A stretch of DNA of 64,000 nucleotides from JAUXEH01 sp965533275 (GTDB lineage: Bacteria; Acidobacteriota; Aminicenantia; Aminicenantales; Aminicenantaceae): contig CBESWG010000014.1 in NCBI GenBank assembly GCA_965533275.1, positions 10,427 to 74,426 on the forward strand, in the 5' to 3' direction. The notes beneath the pieces are model-generated. The model saw only the letters and a program-made list of their open reading frames with translations, was not told the origin of the DNA and ran no database searches. Both the position numbers and the translations under genes were made by a program. Below are positions 52,027 through 60,316 of the stretch, piece by piece (positions within the stretch are counted from its first letter, which is position 1; every line of letters starts with the position of its first letter).

Positions 52027-53787
52027 TTATTCGATGAAGAGCCCTTCGATCTCAGCGAAGATCTGCTCGTCACGGTAGTGTTTCTGATACGATGCGCCGC
52101 TGGGACAGGCGGAGACACAGGTCCCGCACCCCTTGCAGAGCGCATCGTTGATCTCGGAGTATCCCTTCTCCTTGTCGTGCGTGATCGCCGTAAAGGGGCA
52201 GAGGCTCACGCAAATCTGACACCCGGAACAGAGGTCCTCGTCGATGACCGCGGTGATGGGCTCCAGCTCGAAGGTGCCCTTGTCGGCCAGGGCCAGGGCC
52301 TCAGCAGCTGCCGCACCGGCTTGCCCCACGGTGTCGGGGATGTCCTTGGGTGATTGACAGGCACCAGCGAGGAAGATCCCGTCGGAGAATGTCGACACAG
52401 GGGCGAGCTTGGGATGACGTTCCAGGAAGAAAGTATCCTGTGTGCAGGAGATGTTGAAGGTCTTGGCGACCTTGTTGTGATCCACGCTGGGCTCCAGCCC
52501 CGTCGCCAGGATCACCATGTCCACCGGGATGCGCCGCAGAGCGCCCAGCAGGGTGTCCTCCACCCGGATGATGAGCCGGCCTTCCTCCTCCGGAATCATC
52601 GGGACGTCCGTAATCTCCGAGACGCGGCCCCGGATAAACTTGGTTCCCTCCTCCAGCAGGCGGTGGTAGAACTCCTCGTATCCCTTCCCGAAACAGCGCA
52701 TGTCGATGTAGAAATCGTAGACGTCTGCGCAGGTCTTTTCCTTGAGCAGGTGCGCGAACTTCAGCGAGTACATGCAGCAGACCCGGGAACAATATTCGTT
52801 GTAGTTTTCGTCGCGTGAACCCACGCAGTGTACGATCCCCACGGCCTTGGGCTCCTCACCGTTGGCGCACTTGATCTTGCCGCCCGTGGGGCCCGAGGCA
52901 TTGACCAGCCGCTCGAACTCCAGCCCGTCGAGCACGTTGTCCAGGCGGCCGTATCCGTAGGTGGGGATGCGGCCGGCGTCGAACTGCTTGTATCCAGTGG
53001 CCAGGATGACCGAGCCCACCTCCAGGTCCAGGAACTCGTCCTGCTGGTCGTAATCCACGGCCTCCTTGGGGCAGACCTGGGCGCATATCTTGCATTCGCC
53101 CGTCTGGAAGTGGATGCAGGATTCCTCATCGATGAAGGGAACCATGGGGACGGCCTGGCGGCTCGGTACCCGGATGGCCGTTTCCGGCCCAAGGTGCATT
53201 TCGCTGTGGATGACCTTGCGTCCCCTGATGTCTTCGTACGTGATGCATTCGGTGGGGCAGAAATAGGCGCAGGCCGTGCAGCCGATGCAGGCCTCGGACG
53301 GCTCCCCGAACGGCGGAGAGACGACGCGGCTCTTTCCCCTCTCGATGAAGCTGATGGCCTCGGCCCCCACGACCTCAGAGCAGGCCCGCACACACAATCC
53401 GCACAGGATGCACTTCTCATCGGGGTCCTCGACCTCGAACCGGGTCTTCTCGATGCCCAGGCTCTTGGCGATCTCCTGGAGGGGCTCCGCCGCCGGCGCG
53501 CGCGCCAGCAGCATCTCGACATTGAGCTTGCGCGCCAGGAGCACGCGCTCCGATGCGGTCTGGATCTCCATGCCCTCCCCAATCTTGTTGTTGCAGGACG
53601 TGATGACATCGGTTTTACCCTTGACGGTCACCTCGACCACACACACGCGGCAGGCCGCATACGGCTCCAGCACGGGGTGGTAGCAGAGGCTGGGGATGTT
53701 GATGTCCAGCTGTTGAGCGGCCTGCAGGATGGTGGTACCTTCTTCAACTTCGAGCTTCTTTCCATCTATGACAATGTTCACCATCAT
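52027..53787 (-). CDS. NuoG-like 2Fe-2S/4Fe-4S adaptor fused to the C-terminal half of HdrA
   Basis: A 586-residue composite. Residues 1-80 are a [2Fe-2S] domain (Cys35, 46, 49, 65); ~120-180 two 4Fe-4S motifs (Cys126/129/132/136 and 167/170/173/177), without the His-ligated NuoG cluster. From ~205 (RQAVPMVPFIDEESC) it is the C-terminal half of HdrA: Cys224/232/235/239, VGSVILATGYKQFD, CSRVCCMYSLKFAHLLKEK, FAD-type FSDGIFLAGACQSPKDIP, and two ferredoxin motifs at 520-530 and 551-561. The N-terminal FAD loop is absent here and found in the gene at 60.3 kb. It likely wires the NuoEF flavin to Mvh. Confidence 0.88.
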   Translation of the reverse strand: MMVNIVIDGKKLEVEEGTTILQAAQQLDINIPSLCYHPVLEPYAACRVCVVEVTVKGKTDVITSCNNKIGEGMEIQTASERVLLARKLNVEMLLARAPAAEPLQEIAKSLGIEKTRFEVEDPDEKCILCGLCVRACSEVVGAEAISFIERGKSRVVSPPFGEPSEACIGCTACAYFCPTECITYEDIRGRKVIHSEMHLGPETAIRVPSRQAVPMVPFIDEESCIHFQTGECKICAQVCPKEAVDYDQQDEFLDLEVGSVILATGYKQFDAGRIPTYGYGRLDNVLDGLEFERLVNASGPTGGKIKCANGEEPKAVGIVHCVGSRDENYNEYCSRVCCMYSLKFAHLLKEKTCADVYDFYIDMRCFGKGYEEFYHRLLEEGTKFIRGRVSEITDVPMIPEEEGRLIIRVEDTLLGALRRIPVDMVILATGLEPSVDHNKVAKTFNISCTQDTFFLERHPKLAPVSTFSDGIFLAGACQSPKDIPDTVGQAGAAAAEALALADKGTFELEPITAVIDEDLCSGCQICVSLCPFTAITHDKEKGYSEINDALCKGCGTCVSACPSGASYQKHYRDEQIFAEIEGLFIE

Positions 53788-53796
53788 GATACCTCC

Positions 53797-55635
53797 TTAG
53801 TCGACCTTCACGGCGCCGAAATTGCACACATCGTAGCAGACGCCGCATTTGATGCATTTATCTTGGATGACTTTATGCGCTTTACCCTTTTCACCCGTGA
53901 TGGCGTCGGACGCGCAGTTGCGCCGACACATGTCACAGCCCTTGCCAACATTGACGCAGGCCACCTCATCGATCGTGTAGACGTTCAGCTCCCTGCAGAC
54001 ATGGGCGGGACATTTCTTGTCCTTGATGTGGGCCTCGTATTCTTCGCGGAAGTACTTCAGTGTAGTGAGGACCGGATTAGGGGCCGTATTGCCCAGCCCG
54101 CAAAGGGCCGAGTCCTTGATGGATTGGGCCAGCTCCTGGAGCAGGGTCAGGTCTTCGTCGGTGCCCTTGCCTTCCGTGATCTTGGTCAGGATGTTGAGCA
54201 TCTCCTTGGTGCCCTCCCGGCAGGGAGTGCACTTCCCGCAGGACTCATCCTGAGTGAAGGCGAGGAAGTATTTGGCCACGTCGACCATGCAGGTCTCCTC
54301 GTCCATGACCACCATTCCTCCCGAGCCCATCATGGAGCCGGCATCGCGGAGGCTTTCGTAGTCGATGGGGAGATCGATCTCTTCCTTGGGGATGCAGCCG
54401 CCCGAGGGGCCTCCCGTCTGCACGGCCTTGAATTCCTTGCCGCCGGGGATGCCGCCTCCTATGTCGTAGATGATCTCCTTCAAAGAGATGCCCATGGGCA
54501 CCTCCACCAGGCCGGTGTTGTTGATCTTCCCGACCAGGGAAAACACCTTGGTGCCCTTGCTGGTCTCGGTCCCGATGGAATGGTACCAGTCGGCACCGCG
54601 GTTGATGATGACCGGGACGTTGGCCCAGGTCTCGACGTTGTTGACGCAGGTGGGCTGGCCCCACAGGCCCTTTTCGGCCGGGTAGGGCGGCCGCGGCCGC
54701 GGCTCGCCAAGCCGGCCTTCGACAGAGGCCAGCAGCGCGGTTTCCTCACCGCACACGAAGGCGCGGGCGCCCCGGATCACCTTGATGTCGAAGTCGAATC
54801 CCGAATCCAGGATGTTTTCTCCCAGGAGCCCATATTCCCGAGCCGCCTCGAGCGCGATGTTCAGCCGCTTGAGGGCCAGGGGGTACTCGTTCCGGACATA
54901 GACGAAACCCTGCTGGGCCCCGATGGCCTTGGCGCCGATCACCATGCCCTCGATGACGGAATGCGGATCGGCCTCCAGGATGCTTCGGTCCATGAATGCG
55001 CCGGGGTCACCTTCGTCACCGTTGCACACGATGTATTTCATGCCGCCGTTGCTGGTGGAGGCCCGGCGCACGAACTCCCACTTCAACCCCGTGGGGAAGC
55101 CGCCGCCTCCGCGGCCCCTCAGGCCCGCCCGCTTCACCTCTTCGAGGATGCCTTCCGGGGTCATCTCGGTGAGGGCCTTGGCCAGGCCCGTGTAGCCGTC
55201 TCTGGCGATATACTCGTCGATCTTTTCGGGATCGATCAGGCCCCGGTTGCGCAGTGCGATCAGGACCTGCCCCTTGAAGAAGGCGATGTCGTTCAGCACC
55301 GGGATCGGGGTTTTTTCTTCGGGCGGGGTATACATGAGCTTCTCGACCGGCCGCCCCTTGAGGAAGTGCTCCTCCACCAGGTGGGGGATGTCCCTGAGGG
55401 CCAACTGCTGGTAAAAAACCTTGTCGGGCTCGACCACCAGGAGCGGGCCCCGCTCGCAGAACCCGTTGCATCCCGTGGTGACGACCAGGACCTCGTTTTC
55501 CAGCCCCTGTTTCTTGACCTCTTCCTCCAGTGCGTCCTTGATCGCGAAGGAGTTGTTGGACACACAGCCCGTCCCCGCGCATACCATGAGGTGGATCCTG
55601 TATGTCTTCTCGCTGGTTTGTTCTTCCATGGTCAT
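53797..55635 (-). CDS. NuoF-like NADH-binding FMN subunit (HndC/HydB type)
   Basis: A 612-residue diaphorase subunit. An N-terminal thioredoxin-like [2Fe-2S] domain (MVCAGTGC, TTGCNGFCERGP) is followed by FMN/NADH domains (LRGRGGGGFPTGLKWEF, CNGDEGDPGAF, CGEETALLASVEG), the 4Fe-4S site ESCGKCTPCREG...LCGLG, and a C-terminal 2[4Fe-4S] ferredoxin (CDMCRRNC, CIKCGVCYDVC). This layout is that of NuoF homologues in bifurcating hydrogenases. It is 9 bp ahead of the adaptor gene. Confidence 0.94.
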   Translation of the reverse strand: MTMEEQTSEKTYRIHLMVCAGTGCVSNNSFAIKDALEEEVKKQGLENEVLVVTTGCNGFCERGPLLVVEPDKVFYQQLALRDIPHLVEEHFLKGRPVEKLMYTPPEEKTPIPVLNDIAFFKGQVLIALRNRGLIDPEKIDEYIARDGYTGLAKALTEMTPEGILEEVKRAGLRGRGGGGFPTGLKWEFVRRASTSNGGMKYIVCNGDEGDPGAFMDRSILEADPHSVIEGMVIGAKAIGAQQGFVYVRNEYPLALKRLNIALEAAREYGLLGENILDSGFDFDIKVIRGARAFVCGEETALLASVEGRLGEPRPRPPYPAEKGLWGQPTCVNNVETWANVPVIINRGADWYHSIGTETSKGTKVFSLVGKINNTGLVEVPMGISLKEIIYDIGGGIPGGKEFKAVQTGGPSGGCIPKEEIDLPIDYESLRDAGSMMGSGGMVVMDEETCMVDVAKYFLAFTQDESCGKCTPCREGTKEMLNILTKITEGKGTDEDLTLLQELAQSIKDSALCGLGNTAPNPVLTTLKYFREEYEAHIKDKKCPAHVCRELNVYTIDEVACVNVGKGCDMCRRNCASDAITGEKGKAHKVIQDKCIKCGVCYDVCNFGAVKVD

Positions 55636-55640
55636 GCTCC

Positions 55641-56033
55641 TTATGATACGTCTGTTTTTTCGCTGCCGATGCCCAGGGCATAGTCCTGGACGATCTGTCC
55701 GCTGAGAACGTGTTTTTCGAAGATGTCTTTGGCTTTTTCAGGAGTCAGTTCGATATATTTGACCGGCGCCTGCCCCTGGAGCTCTACTGTGACCATGGGC
55801 TCTTTGCTGCAGAGACCCGCACAGCCCGAGTTGCTGAGGAGAACGTCGCGGATGTCCCTTTCTTCGATCTCGGTCAGGAATGTGTTCATGATCGCACGGG
55901 CCCCGGCGGCGATGCCGCAGGTCCCCATGTGCACGGTCACTTTGGCGCGGAAATCACCGCCCTCGCGAAGGGACATTGTCCGCTTTGCTTTTTCTCTCAG
56001 TTTTTTTAAGTCATCGAGGGTTAGTTTTGGCAT
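55641..56033 (-). CDS. HndB-like thioredoxin-fold [2Fe-2S] protein
   Basis: A 130-residue protein with a basic N-terminal helix and HMGTCGIAAGARAIM, then SNSGCAGLCSKEPMVTV (Cys39, 71, 75), the pattern of HndB in the NADP-reducing hydrogenase of Desulfovibrio and of similar proteins in HydABC operons. Its role is probably cluster transfer or an extra electron relay. GGAGG precedes the ATG. Confidence 0.87.
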   Translation of the reverse strand: MPKLTLDDLKKLREKAKRTMSLREGGDFRAKVTVHMGTCGIAAGARAIMNTFLTEIEERDIRDVLLSNSGCAGLCSKEPMVTVELQGQAPVKYIELTPEKAKDIFEKHVLSGQIVQDYALGIGSEKTDVS

Positions 56034-56047
56034 CGTTTACCTCCTCA

Positions 56048-56500
56048 TTATTTGTATTTTTTCAAAACGCCGGGAACCTTCGTTTGGGAGAGTTTTCCGT
56101 GAAACTCATCTTTCACCATGATGACGGGGGCCAGACCGCAGCACCCGACACAACGAACCTCGTCCAGGCTGAAATCCCCGTCCGGCGTCGTGTTTCCGCT
56201 GGCAATGGAAAGCTCGCGCTCCAGCTTCTCCAGGATGAGTCGGGCTCCCCGGACATGACAGGCGGTCCCCATGCAGACACTGATGGGATGCCGGCCCTTG
56301 GGCTCCATGCTGAACGCATTGAAGAATGTGGCCAGACTGAGGACCCGGCTGAGGGGGATGTTCATTTCCTTGGAGACGGTGTGAATCGCGTCTTTGGGGA
56401 GGTACCCGAATTCTGCCTGAATATCCTGCAGCACGGCGATGATGGTGCTCTGGTCCGCTTCGTATTTCTCCAGGATTTCCGTCAATCTTTCTTCGTTCAT
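56048..56500 (-). CDS. NuoE-like [2Fe-2S] subunit (HndA/HydC type)
   Basis: A 150-residue subunit with the helical NuoE N-terminus (LQDIQAEFGYLPKDAI...VSLATFFNAF-like LSLATFFNAF) and the thioredoxin-like [2Fe-2S] domain (VCMGTACHVRGA and RCVGCCGLAPVIMV). It pairs with the NuoF-like protein to form the NADH-oxidising module. It overlaps the upstream HATPase gene (ATGA). Confidence 0.94.
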   Translation of the reverse strand: MNEERLTEILEKYEADQSTIIAVLQDIQAEFGYLPKDAIHTVSKEMNIPLSRVLSLATFFNAFSMEPKGRHPISVCMGTACHVRGARLILEKLERELSIASGNTTPDGDFSLDEVRCVGCCGLAPVIMVKDEFHGKLSQTKVPGVLKKYK

Positions 56501-57045
56501 GTTGGCCTCCTTAGGTTGTCTAAACCTTCTTTGATGTGATCCCTTATGAATCGAATGACCTCAGGAGATGCAATGGATATCCCATTGAGTTGAGACTTGA
56601 TCTCATGGGTATCGAGAGAATAGTGCGTTTGATCGATTTTATGAAAGTAATGGATATCCACATCCGGGTGACCCATGACGAGGGCTACCACGGTCAGTGC
56701 AATATCTCCCAGAGGCTTCATATCTATGTGGCTGGCCTGGAATGTGGCTGTGACGTGCGTGCCCTTCCCAGGCTGGGAATCGATGGAAAAGTCGCCGTTG
56801 GCGGCCCTGGCGGCCTCGGCCAGCAGGGGCAGCCCCAGGCCGATGCTCCGTGTTTCCTTGGTAGAGAAAAAGGGGTCCAGGGCTTTTTTCACGGTCTCCT
56901 CGTCCATGCCCTTGCCGTCGTCGTTGATCTCCAGCGAGAGGAGGTCCGAAGCTGCATTTTCGCTGACGCGGATCTCGACCCTGGACGCCTGGGCCTTGAT
57001 AGAGTTTTCCGCGACGTCCAGTATGTGCAGCGATAGATCTAGCAT
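56497..57045 (-). CDS. GHKL ATPase-domain protein
   Basis: A 182-residue protein: a histidine-kinase-like ATPase without a His box. N-box HILDVAENSIKA, G1 NDDGKGMDEE, the F-box FFSTKETRSIGLGLPLLAEAA (G2) and GKGTHVTATF. Proteins of this type recur next to nuoE/hydC genes in hydrogenase operons of anaerobes; whether it regulates assembly or activity is not known. It may phosphorylate or switch a partner in the local signalling set. Confidence 0.82.
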   Translation of the reverse strand: MLDLSLHILDVAENSIKAQASRVEIRVSENAASDLLSLEINDDGKGMDEETVKKALDPFFSTKETRSIGLGLPLLAEAARAANGDFSIDSQPGKGTHVTATFQASHIDMKPLGDIALTVVALVMGHPDVDIHYFHKIDQTHYSLDTHEIKSQLNGISIASPEVIRFIRDHIKEGLDNLRRPT

Positions 57046-57056
57046 GGTCCTCTTTC

Positions 57057-57788
57057 TCAGTGGGAGATCCGTCTCCCGTCCTCACCCCGGAGAGCCTTCC
57101 TGATCTCCCGGGCTGTCTTGTCCTCTATATAGAAAGTTGTGTATCCGGTGCCGATGTCGTCCAGGTAGTGGGCATCCGAGGCGCACGTGAGCGGCAGCCG
57201 AGGCTGGAACCGTTCCCCTGCCTCCGCTAAAGAAGTGCGGGGAGAGATCTCCAGGGCATCCAGCTCCAGGTGATCCGGGACGAATCCCAGCTGGCCGATG
57301 AGGCTGAATCCTTCACGATCGATATGAGAGGCGATCGCCAGCCCGTCCAGCTCCTTGATGTGCGCAACGACCTCTTCGATGCTCAGGGTGGAGGCGCCGA
57401 TGAGGAGCCTGGGATTGAAGTGGAGCACCTCGCCCTCGGCATTCACAACAACCTGCATGCCGAAGGCATCCTCATCGTTTTCACCGGGCAGGTTGGTGTA
57501 CACGATCTCCTGGAGGGCCAGGGCCGGTTCCAGGTCATCGAACAGTGCCAGGACGTGGACCTCCTCTTGAGACGTGACCTCCATCCCCGGAAGCACGCGG
57601 ATGGCGTACTGGTCCGCGGCCTGCATGAGGGCAGGCACGTTCTCGGCTGAGTTATGGTCGCAGATGCCCAGGATGTCGATCTCCTTCTGCTTGGCCTGCC
57701 GGGCGATGGCCTGCGGTGACATCTCCAGCTCTGTGCATGGCGACAGACAGGTATGTATGTGCAGGTCCGCCCGGTAGTTCTGCAGCAT
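57057..57788 (-). CDS. PHP-domain metallohydrolase
   Basis: A 243-residue soluble PHP protein: ADLHIHTCLSPCTELEM (HxH), GICDHNSAENV, GMEVTSQEEVHVLALF, IASHIDREGFS and CASDAHYLDDIG give the His/Asp/Glu metal ligands of the family. A phosphoesterase acting on a nucleotide or phosphoprotein is plausible. It belongs to the accessory cassette between the Hdr and Nuo genes, not to LPS synthesis like the PHP at 18.5 kb. Confidence 0.83.
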   Translation of the reverse strand: MLQNYRADLHIHTCLSPCTELEMSPQAIARQAKQKEIDILGICDHNSAENVPALMQAADQYAIRVLPGMEVTSQEEVHVLALFDDLEPALALQEIVYTNLPGENDEDAFGMQVVVNAEGEVLHFNPRLLIGASTLSIEEVVAHIKELDGLAIASHIDREGFSLIGQLGFVPDHLELDALEISPRTSLAEAGERFQPRLPLTCASDAHYLDDIGTGYTTFYIEDKTAREIRKALRGEDGRRISH

Positions 57789-57797
57789 TGCTTATCC

Positions 57798-58139
57798 CTA
57801 TCCCTCCGGATTCAAGGCCCGGTAGAGCCTCCCTGAGATCGCGAAGGCGCTGTCCGGAGTCTGAAATATGCTCACGCCCTCTTCGTTAGCCTTGCGGAGC
57901 GTCTCCTCCTCGGGCTCACGGTTGTTGACGATGATGATGCCCGCGTGGTCCTTGAGCTTGGCCACGGCCACGACGTTCTGATGTGTCTGCAGCGTGATCC
58001 AGAGCTGGCCCTCTTTGCTGTTGGCGATGACATCGCTCAGCAGGTCGCTCGTATAGGCCCCGCTCACAAAGTCCTCCAGGCCTGTGTCGGCCGTGAGGAG
58101 CCGCAGCCCCAGTTGTTCTTGGATGGCATTGAGTTTCAT
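57798..58139 (-). CDS. DRTGG-domain protein
   Basis: A 113-residue single DRTGG domain: VSGAYTSDLLSDVIANSKEGQLWITLQTHQNVVAVAKLKDHAGIIIVNNREP, then GVSIFQTPDSAFAISGRLY. Such domains bind nucleotides in phosphotransacetylases and regulatory proteins. It is a relative of the protein at 59,955 and overlaps the [FeFe]-like gene (ATGA). Confidence 0.82.
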   Translation of the reverse strand: MKLNAIQEQLGLRLLTADTGLEDFVSGAYTSDLLSDVIANSKEGQLWITLQTHQNVVAVAKLKDHAGIIIVNNREPEEETLRKANEEGVSIFQTPDSAFAISGRLYRALNPEG

Positions 58140-59509
58140 GGTTCCCCTTCTTGACTCTCGTCTTCCTTCTTCGGAGCCTGGACTCCGCTCATGGTTATGG
58201 ATTTCTCCAGCATGGAGGAAAATTCCTGGGAGAGTTTCTCGAATTTCTTGGGAAGGTTGAAGATGCAGTCCGTGATCACGGAACCCCGCATGATGACATC
58301 CTCGGCAAAGGCCATGCAGGTGGGAGAGCCACAGGCACCGCAGTCGATCTTGGGCAGCTTCTCGTAGATGTCCCCTTTTTCCCGCCGCCTGCGTATGGCC
58401 TCGCTCAGGTCTTCCGAGAGCGGCTTGAGCGGGCGGGGCTCCAGTTTCCCCTTCATTAAGTAATAGCCCTCTTTATATTTCTTCCGCACCTCCCGGATGT
58501 CCGGGCAGGCTTTGATCTTTTCGTATTCCAGGGTTTCGATCAGCTTGAGGACCTTGTTGAACGAGATGTAAAGGTTCTCGACGGTCAGGGAGCCGCCAAC
58601 GCAGCCCTGATGGCAGGAATAGGCTTCGATGAATTCGATGTTGCGGAGCTTCCCCTTTTCGATGTCGTCGAACACCTTGATGATCTCCTGGATACCGGAA
58701 ACAGCCAGGGAGTTCTTGATCCGCAGGGTGCGGCAGATCCCTCCGGACATTGCCCAGCCCATTCCCAGGATGCAGATGTTCTTCAGGTCCCTCTCATAGC
58801 CATCCTTCTCCACGCTTTCCAGGGCGGAGAGCAGGGGGCCGTAGATGTCCGAGATCGAGATGGCGCCGTCCAGAGAGGAGCGTCCCTTCTCCGCCGGCTG
58901 GCGGATGGAGATCATCTTGGCCGGGCAGGGGGTCAGATAAAACGTGCCGATCTCCTTTTCCTTGAGCCCGAGGCGCTTGGCCTTTCTCTTCTTGAGGTCC
59001 CGTGCCGCCAACTCCCGGGGGGTGTCGATGGGGAGGATCTGGTCGATCAAGGACGGATACTTGACCTGGATCAGGCGCACGACCGTGGGGCAGGCGTTCG
59101 AGATCACCGGCTTGGGGCCCTTGTAGTCGCGGAGGTATTCCTGGATCGCGAAGCTGACCTCGCCGCAGGTGAGAGACAGGTCAAAGGCGTCGTCGAATCC
59201 CAGGTTTTTGAGCCCGGCCACGATCTTTTGGGGCAGGATCTCGGTCCCGAACTGAGCGTGCAGTCCCGGGGAAGGCAGCGCTACCGTGTGGCGGAATCGA
59301 GTCAGTTCGCCGAAGGGATCGGTGAGCGGTACGATCGCGCCGTTGGGACAGGCCGTGATGCACTCGCCGCAGTCCACGCATTTTTCCTCGATGATCAGTG
59401 CCTTCCCCTTGCGAACCCGGATCGCCTCGGTCGGGCAGACCCGCATGCACTTCATGCGGCCGTCACACTTGTCCGGATCGATCTTGAGGAAATGCAGGTA
59501 GGGGCTCAT
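58136..59509 (-). CDS. [FeFe]-hydrogenase-like sensory protein (group D type) with ferredoxin and Fe-S C-terminus
   Basis: A 457-residue protein: N-terminal 2[4Fe-4S] ferredoxin (Cys15, 21, 25; Cys44, 47, 50, 54), a reduced H-cluster domain (~75-330) and a C-terminal CGACGSPTCMAFAEDV Fe-S motif. The four H-cluster cysteines are present (Cys140 in NACP, Cys195 in TPCPAK, Cys299 and Cys303 in SCHQGC), but the catalytic proton-relay Cys before Cys140 is Ala, as in sensory types. One ferredoxin ligand position is Arg18. Probably a redox/H2 sensor feeding the adjacent HATPase. Confidence 0.85.
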   Translation of the reverse strand: MSPYLHFLKIDPDKCDGRMKCMRVCPTEAIRVRKGKALIIEEKCVDCGECITACPNGAIVPLTDPFGELTRFRHTVALPSPGLHAQFGTEILPQKIVAGLKNLGFDDAFDLSLTCGEVSFAIQEYLRDYKGPKPVISNACPTVVRLIQVKYPSLIDQILPIDTPRELAARDLKKRKAKRLGLKEKEIGTFYLTPCPAKMISIRQPAEKGRSSLDGAISISDIYGPLLSALESVEKDGYERDLKNICILGMGWAMSGGICRTLRIKNSLAVSGIQEIIKVFDDIEKGKLRNIEFIEAYSCHQGCVGGSLTVENLYISFNKVLKLIETLEYEKIKACPDIREVRKKYKEGYYLMKGKLEPRPLKPLSEDLSEAIRRRREKGDIYEKLPKIDCGACGSPTCMAFAEDVIMRGSVITDCIFNLPKKFEKLSQEFSSMLEKSITMSGVQAPKKEDESQEGEP

Positions 59510-59952
59510 GCCTTGGCCGCCTCCTTGAGCAGGAAGGTGATGATCAACAGGGTCCCCTTGCCTTTGATCGAGCCGATCCAGAAATTATCGGCGTTCCGGT
59601 TGATGTTGGGCAGCCCCATTCCAGCTCCGAATCCCATCTCACGCATCTTGTCCGTGGCGGTCGAGTAGCCTTCCTGCATGGCCTTATCGATGTCCTCGAT
59701 CCCCGGGCCCTGGTCTTCGATGCGGATGTTGATCTCATCTGGCGTAAGCTTAAGCGTGAGGTCGGCCTTCTCTGCGTACATCACGACATTCATCTCCGCT
59801 TCATAGCACGCGATGGCCGCCCGACGGATGATGCCGGGATCGATCCCGACCTCCTGCAGTATCTCCTTGATGGTGGTCGAGACCCGGCCGGCGCGGCCGA
59901 AGTTCCCTCCCAGGATCTGAAAATGTTGAGATAATCCATCGTCGCAGAACAT
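59506..59952 (-). CDS. Anti-sigma-factor-like HATPase (RsbW/SpoIIAB type)
   Basis: A 148-residue GHKL ATPase: YEAEMNVVMYAEKA (N-box), IRIEDQGPGIEDID (G1), GAGMGLPNI (G2) and GTLLIITF. Serine/threonine kinase and anti-sigma factors have this size and pattern. The ATG at 59952 lies 2 nt after the DRTGG stop; the frame upstream is inside that gene. It overlaps the [FeFe]-like gene (ATGA), suggesting a sensor-kinase pair. Confidence 0.83.
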   Translation of the reverse strand: MFCDDGLSQHFQILGGNFGRAGRVSTTIKEILQEVGIDPGIIRRAAIACYEAEMNVVMYAEKADLTLKLTPDEINIRIEDQGPGIEDIDKAMQEGYSTATDKMREMGFGAGMGLPNINRNADNFWIGSIKGKGTLLIITFLLKEAAKA

Positions 59953-59954
59953 GG

Positions 59955-60314
59955 CTACGCATCCCGGTGTCTGCCGACTCCAGGAAGACCGGCCCGGAAC
60001 AAAAGGCCGCACGCTGTGAACATCATATGTTTGGTAGACAGGATGGGGATCCCCTTTTCTTGTGCGAGTTCAAGGCCTCCTTTGTCAGGTTTCTTTCCGC
60101 GCACGTACAGGATCGCCTTGGCATCGACGATGTCTGCCGTGCGGACCGACTGTGTGTTGCTCAGCCCGGTCATGAGCAGGATCCCAGGCTGACCGAATGC
60201 GAGTACGTCGCTCATGAGATCTGATCCTCCGGCCGCCGTGATCTCCATATCGAGGCAGTCGTCACAGTAGACGATCTCGGCGTCCAGGATCTCTTGGATC
60301 TGTCTGAGCGTCAT
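59955..60314 (-). CDS. DRTGG-domain protein
   Basis: A 119-residue single DRTGG domain: IVYCDDCLDMEITAAGGSDLMSDVLAFGQPGILLMTGLSNTQSVRTADIVDAKAILYVRGKKP, then GIPILSTKHMMFTACGLLF. It is a diverged paralogue of the protein at 57,798, so the cassette carries two. It sits between the HdrA N-half and the HATPase. Confidence 0.82.
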   Translation of the reverse strand: MTLRQIQEILDAEIVYCDDCLDMEITAAGGSDLMSDVLAFGQPGILLMTGLSNTQSVRTADIVDAKAILYVRGKKPDKGGLELAQEKGIPILSTKHMMFTACGLLFRAGLPGVGRHRDA

Positions 60315-60316
60315 GT

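Noticed and set aside
52828..55683. Plus-strand open frame of 951 codons opposite the adaptor and NuoF genes
   Set aside because: It mirrors two well-supported iron-sulfur proteins; its translation is low-complexity Asp/Gly/Val-rich with no family resemblance.
58136..59509. Catalytic [FeFe] hydrogenase
   Set aside because: The proton-relay cysteine is Ala, the H-cluster domain is short, and the C-terminal Fe-S motif and neighbours are those of sensory types.
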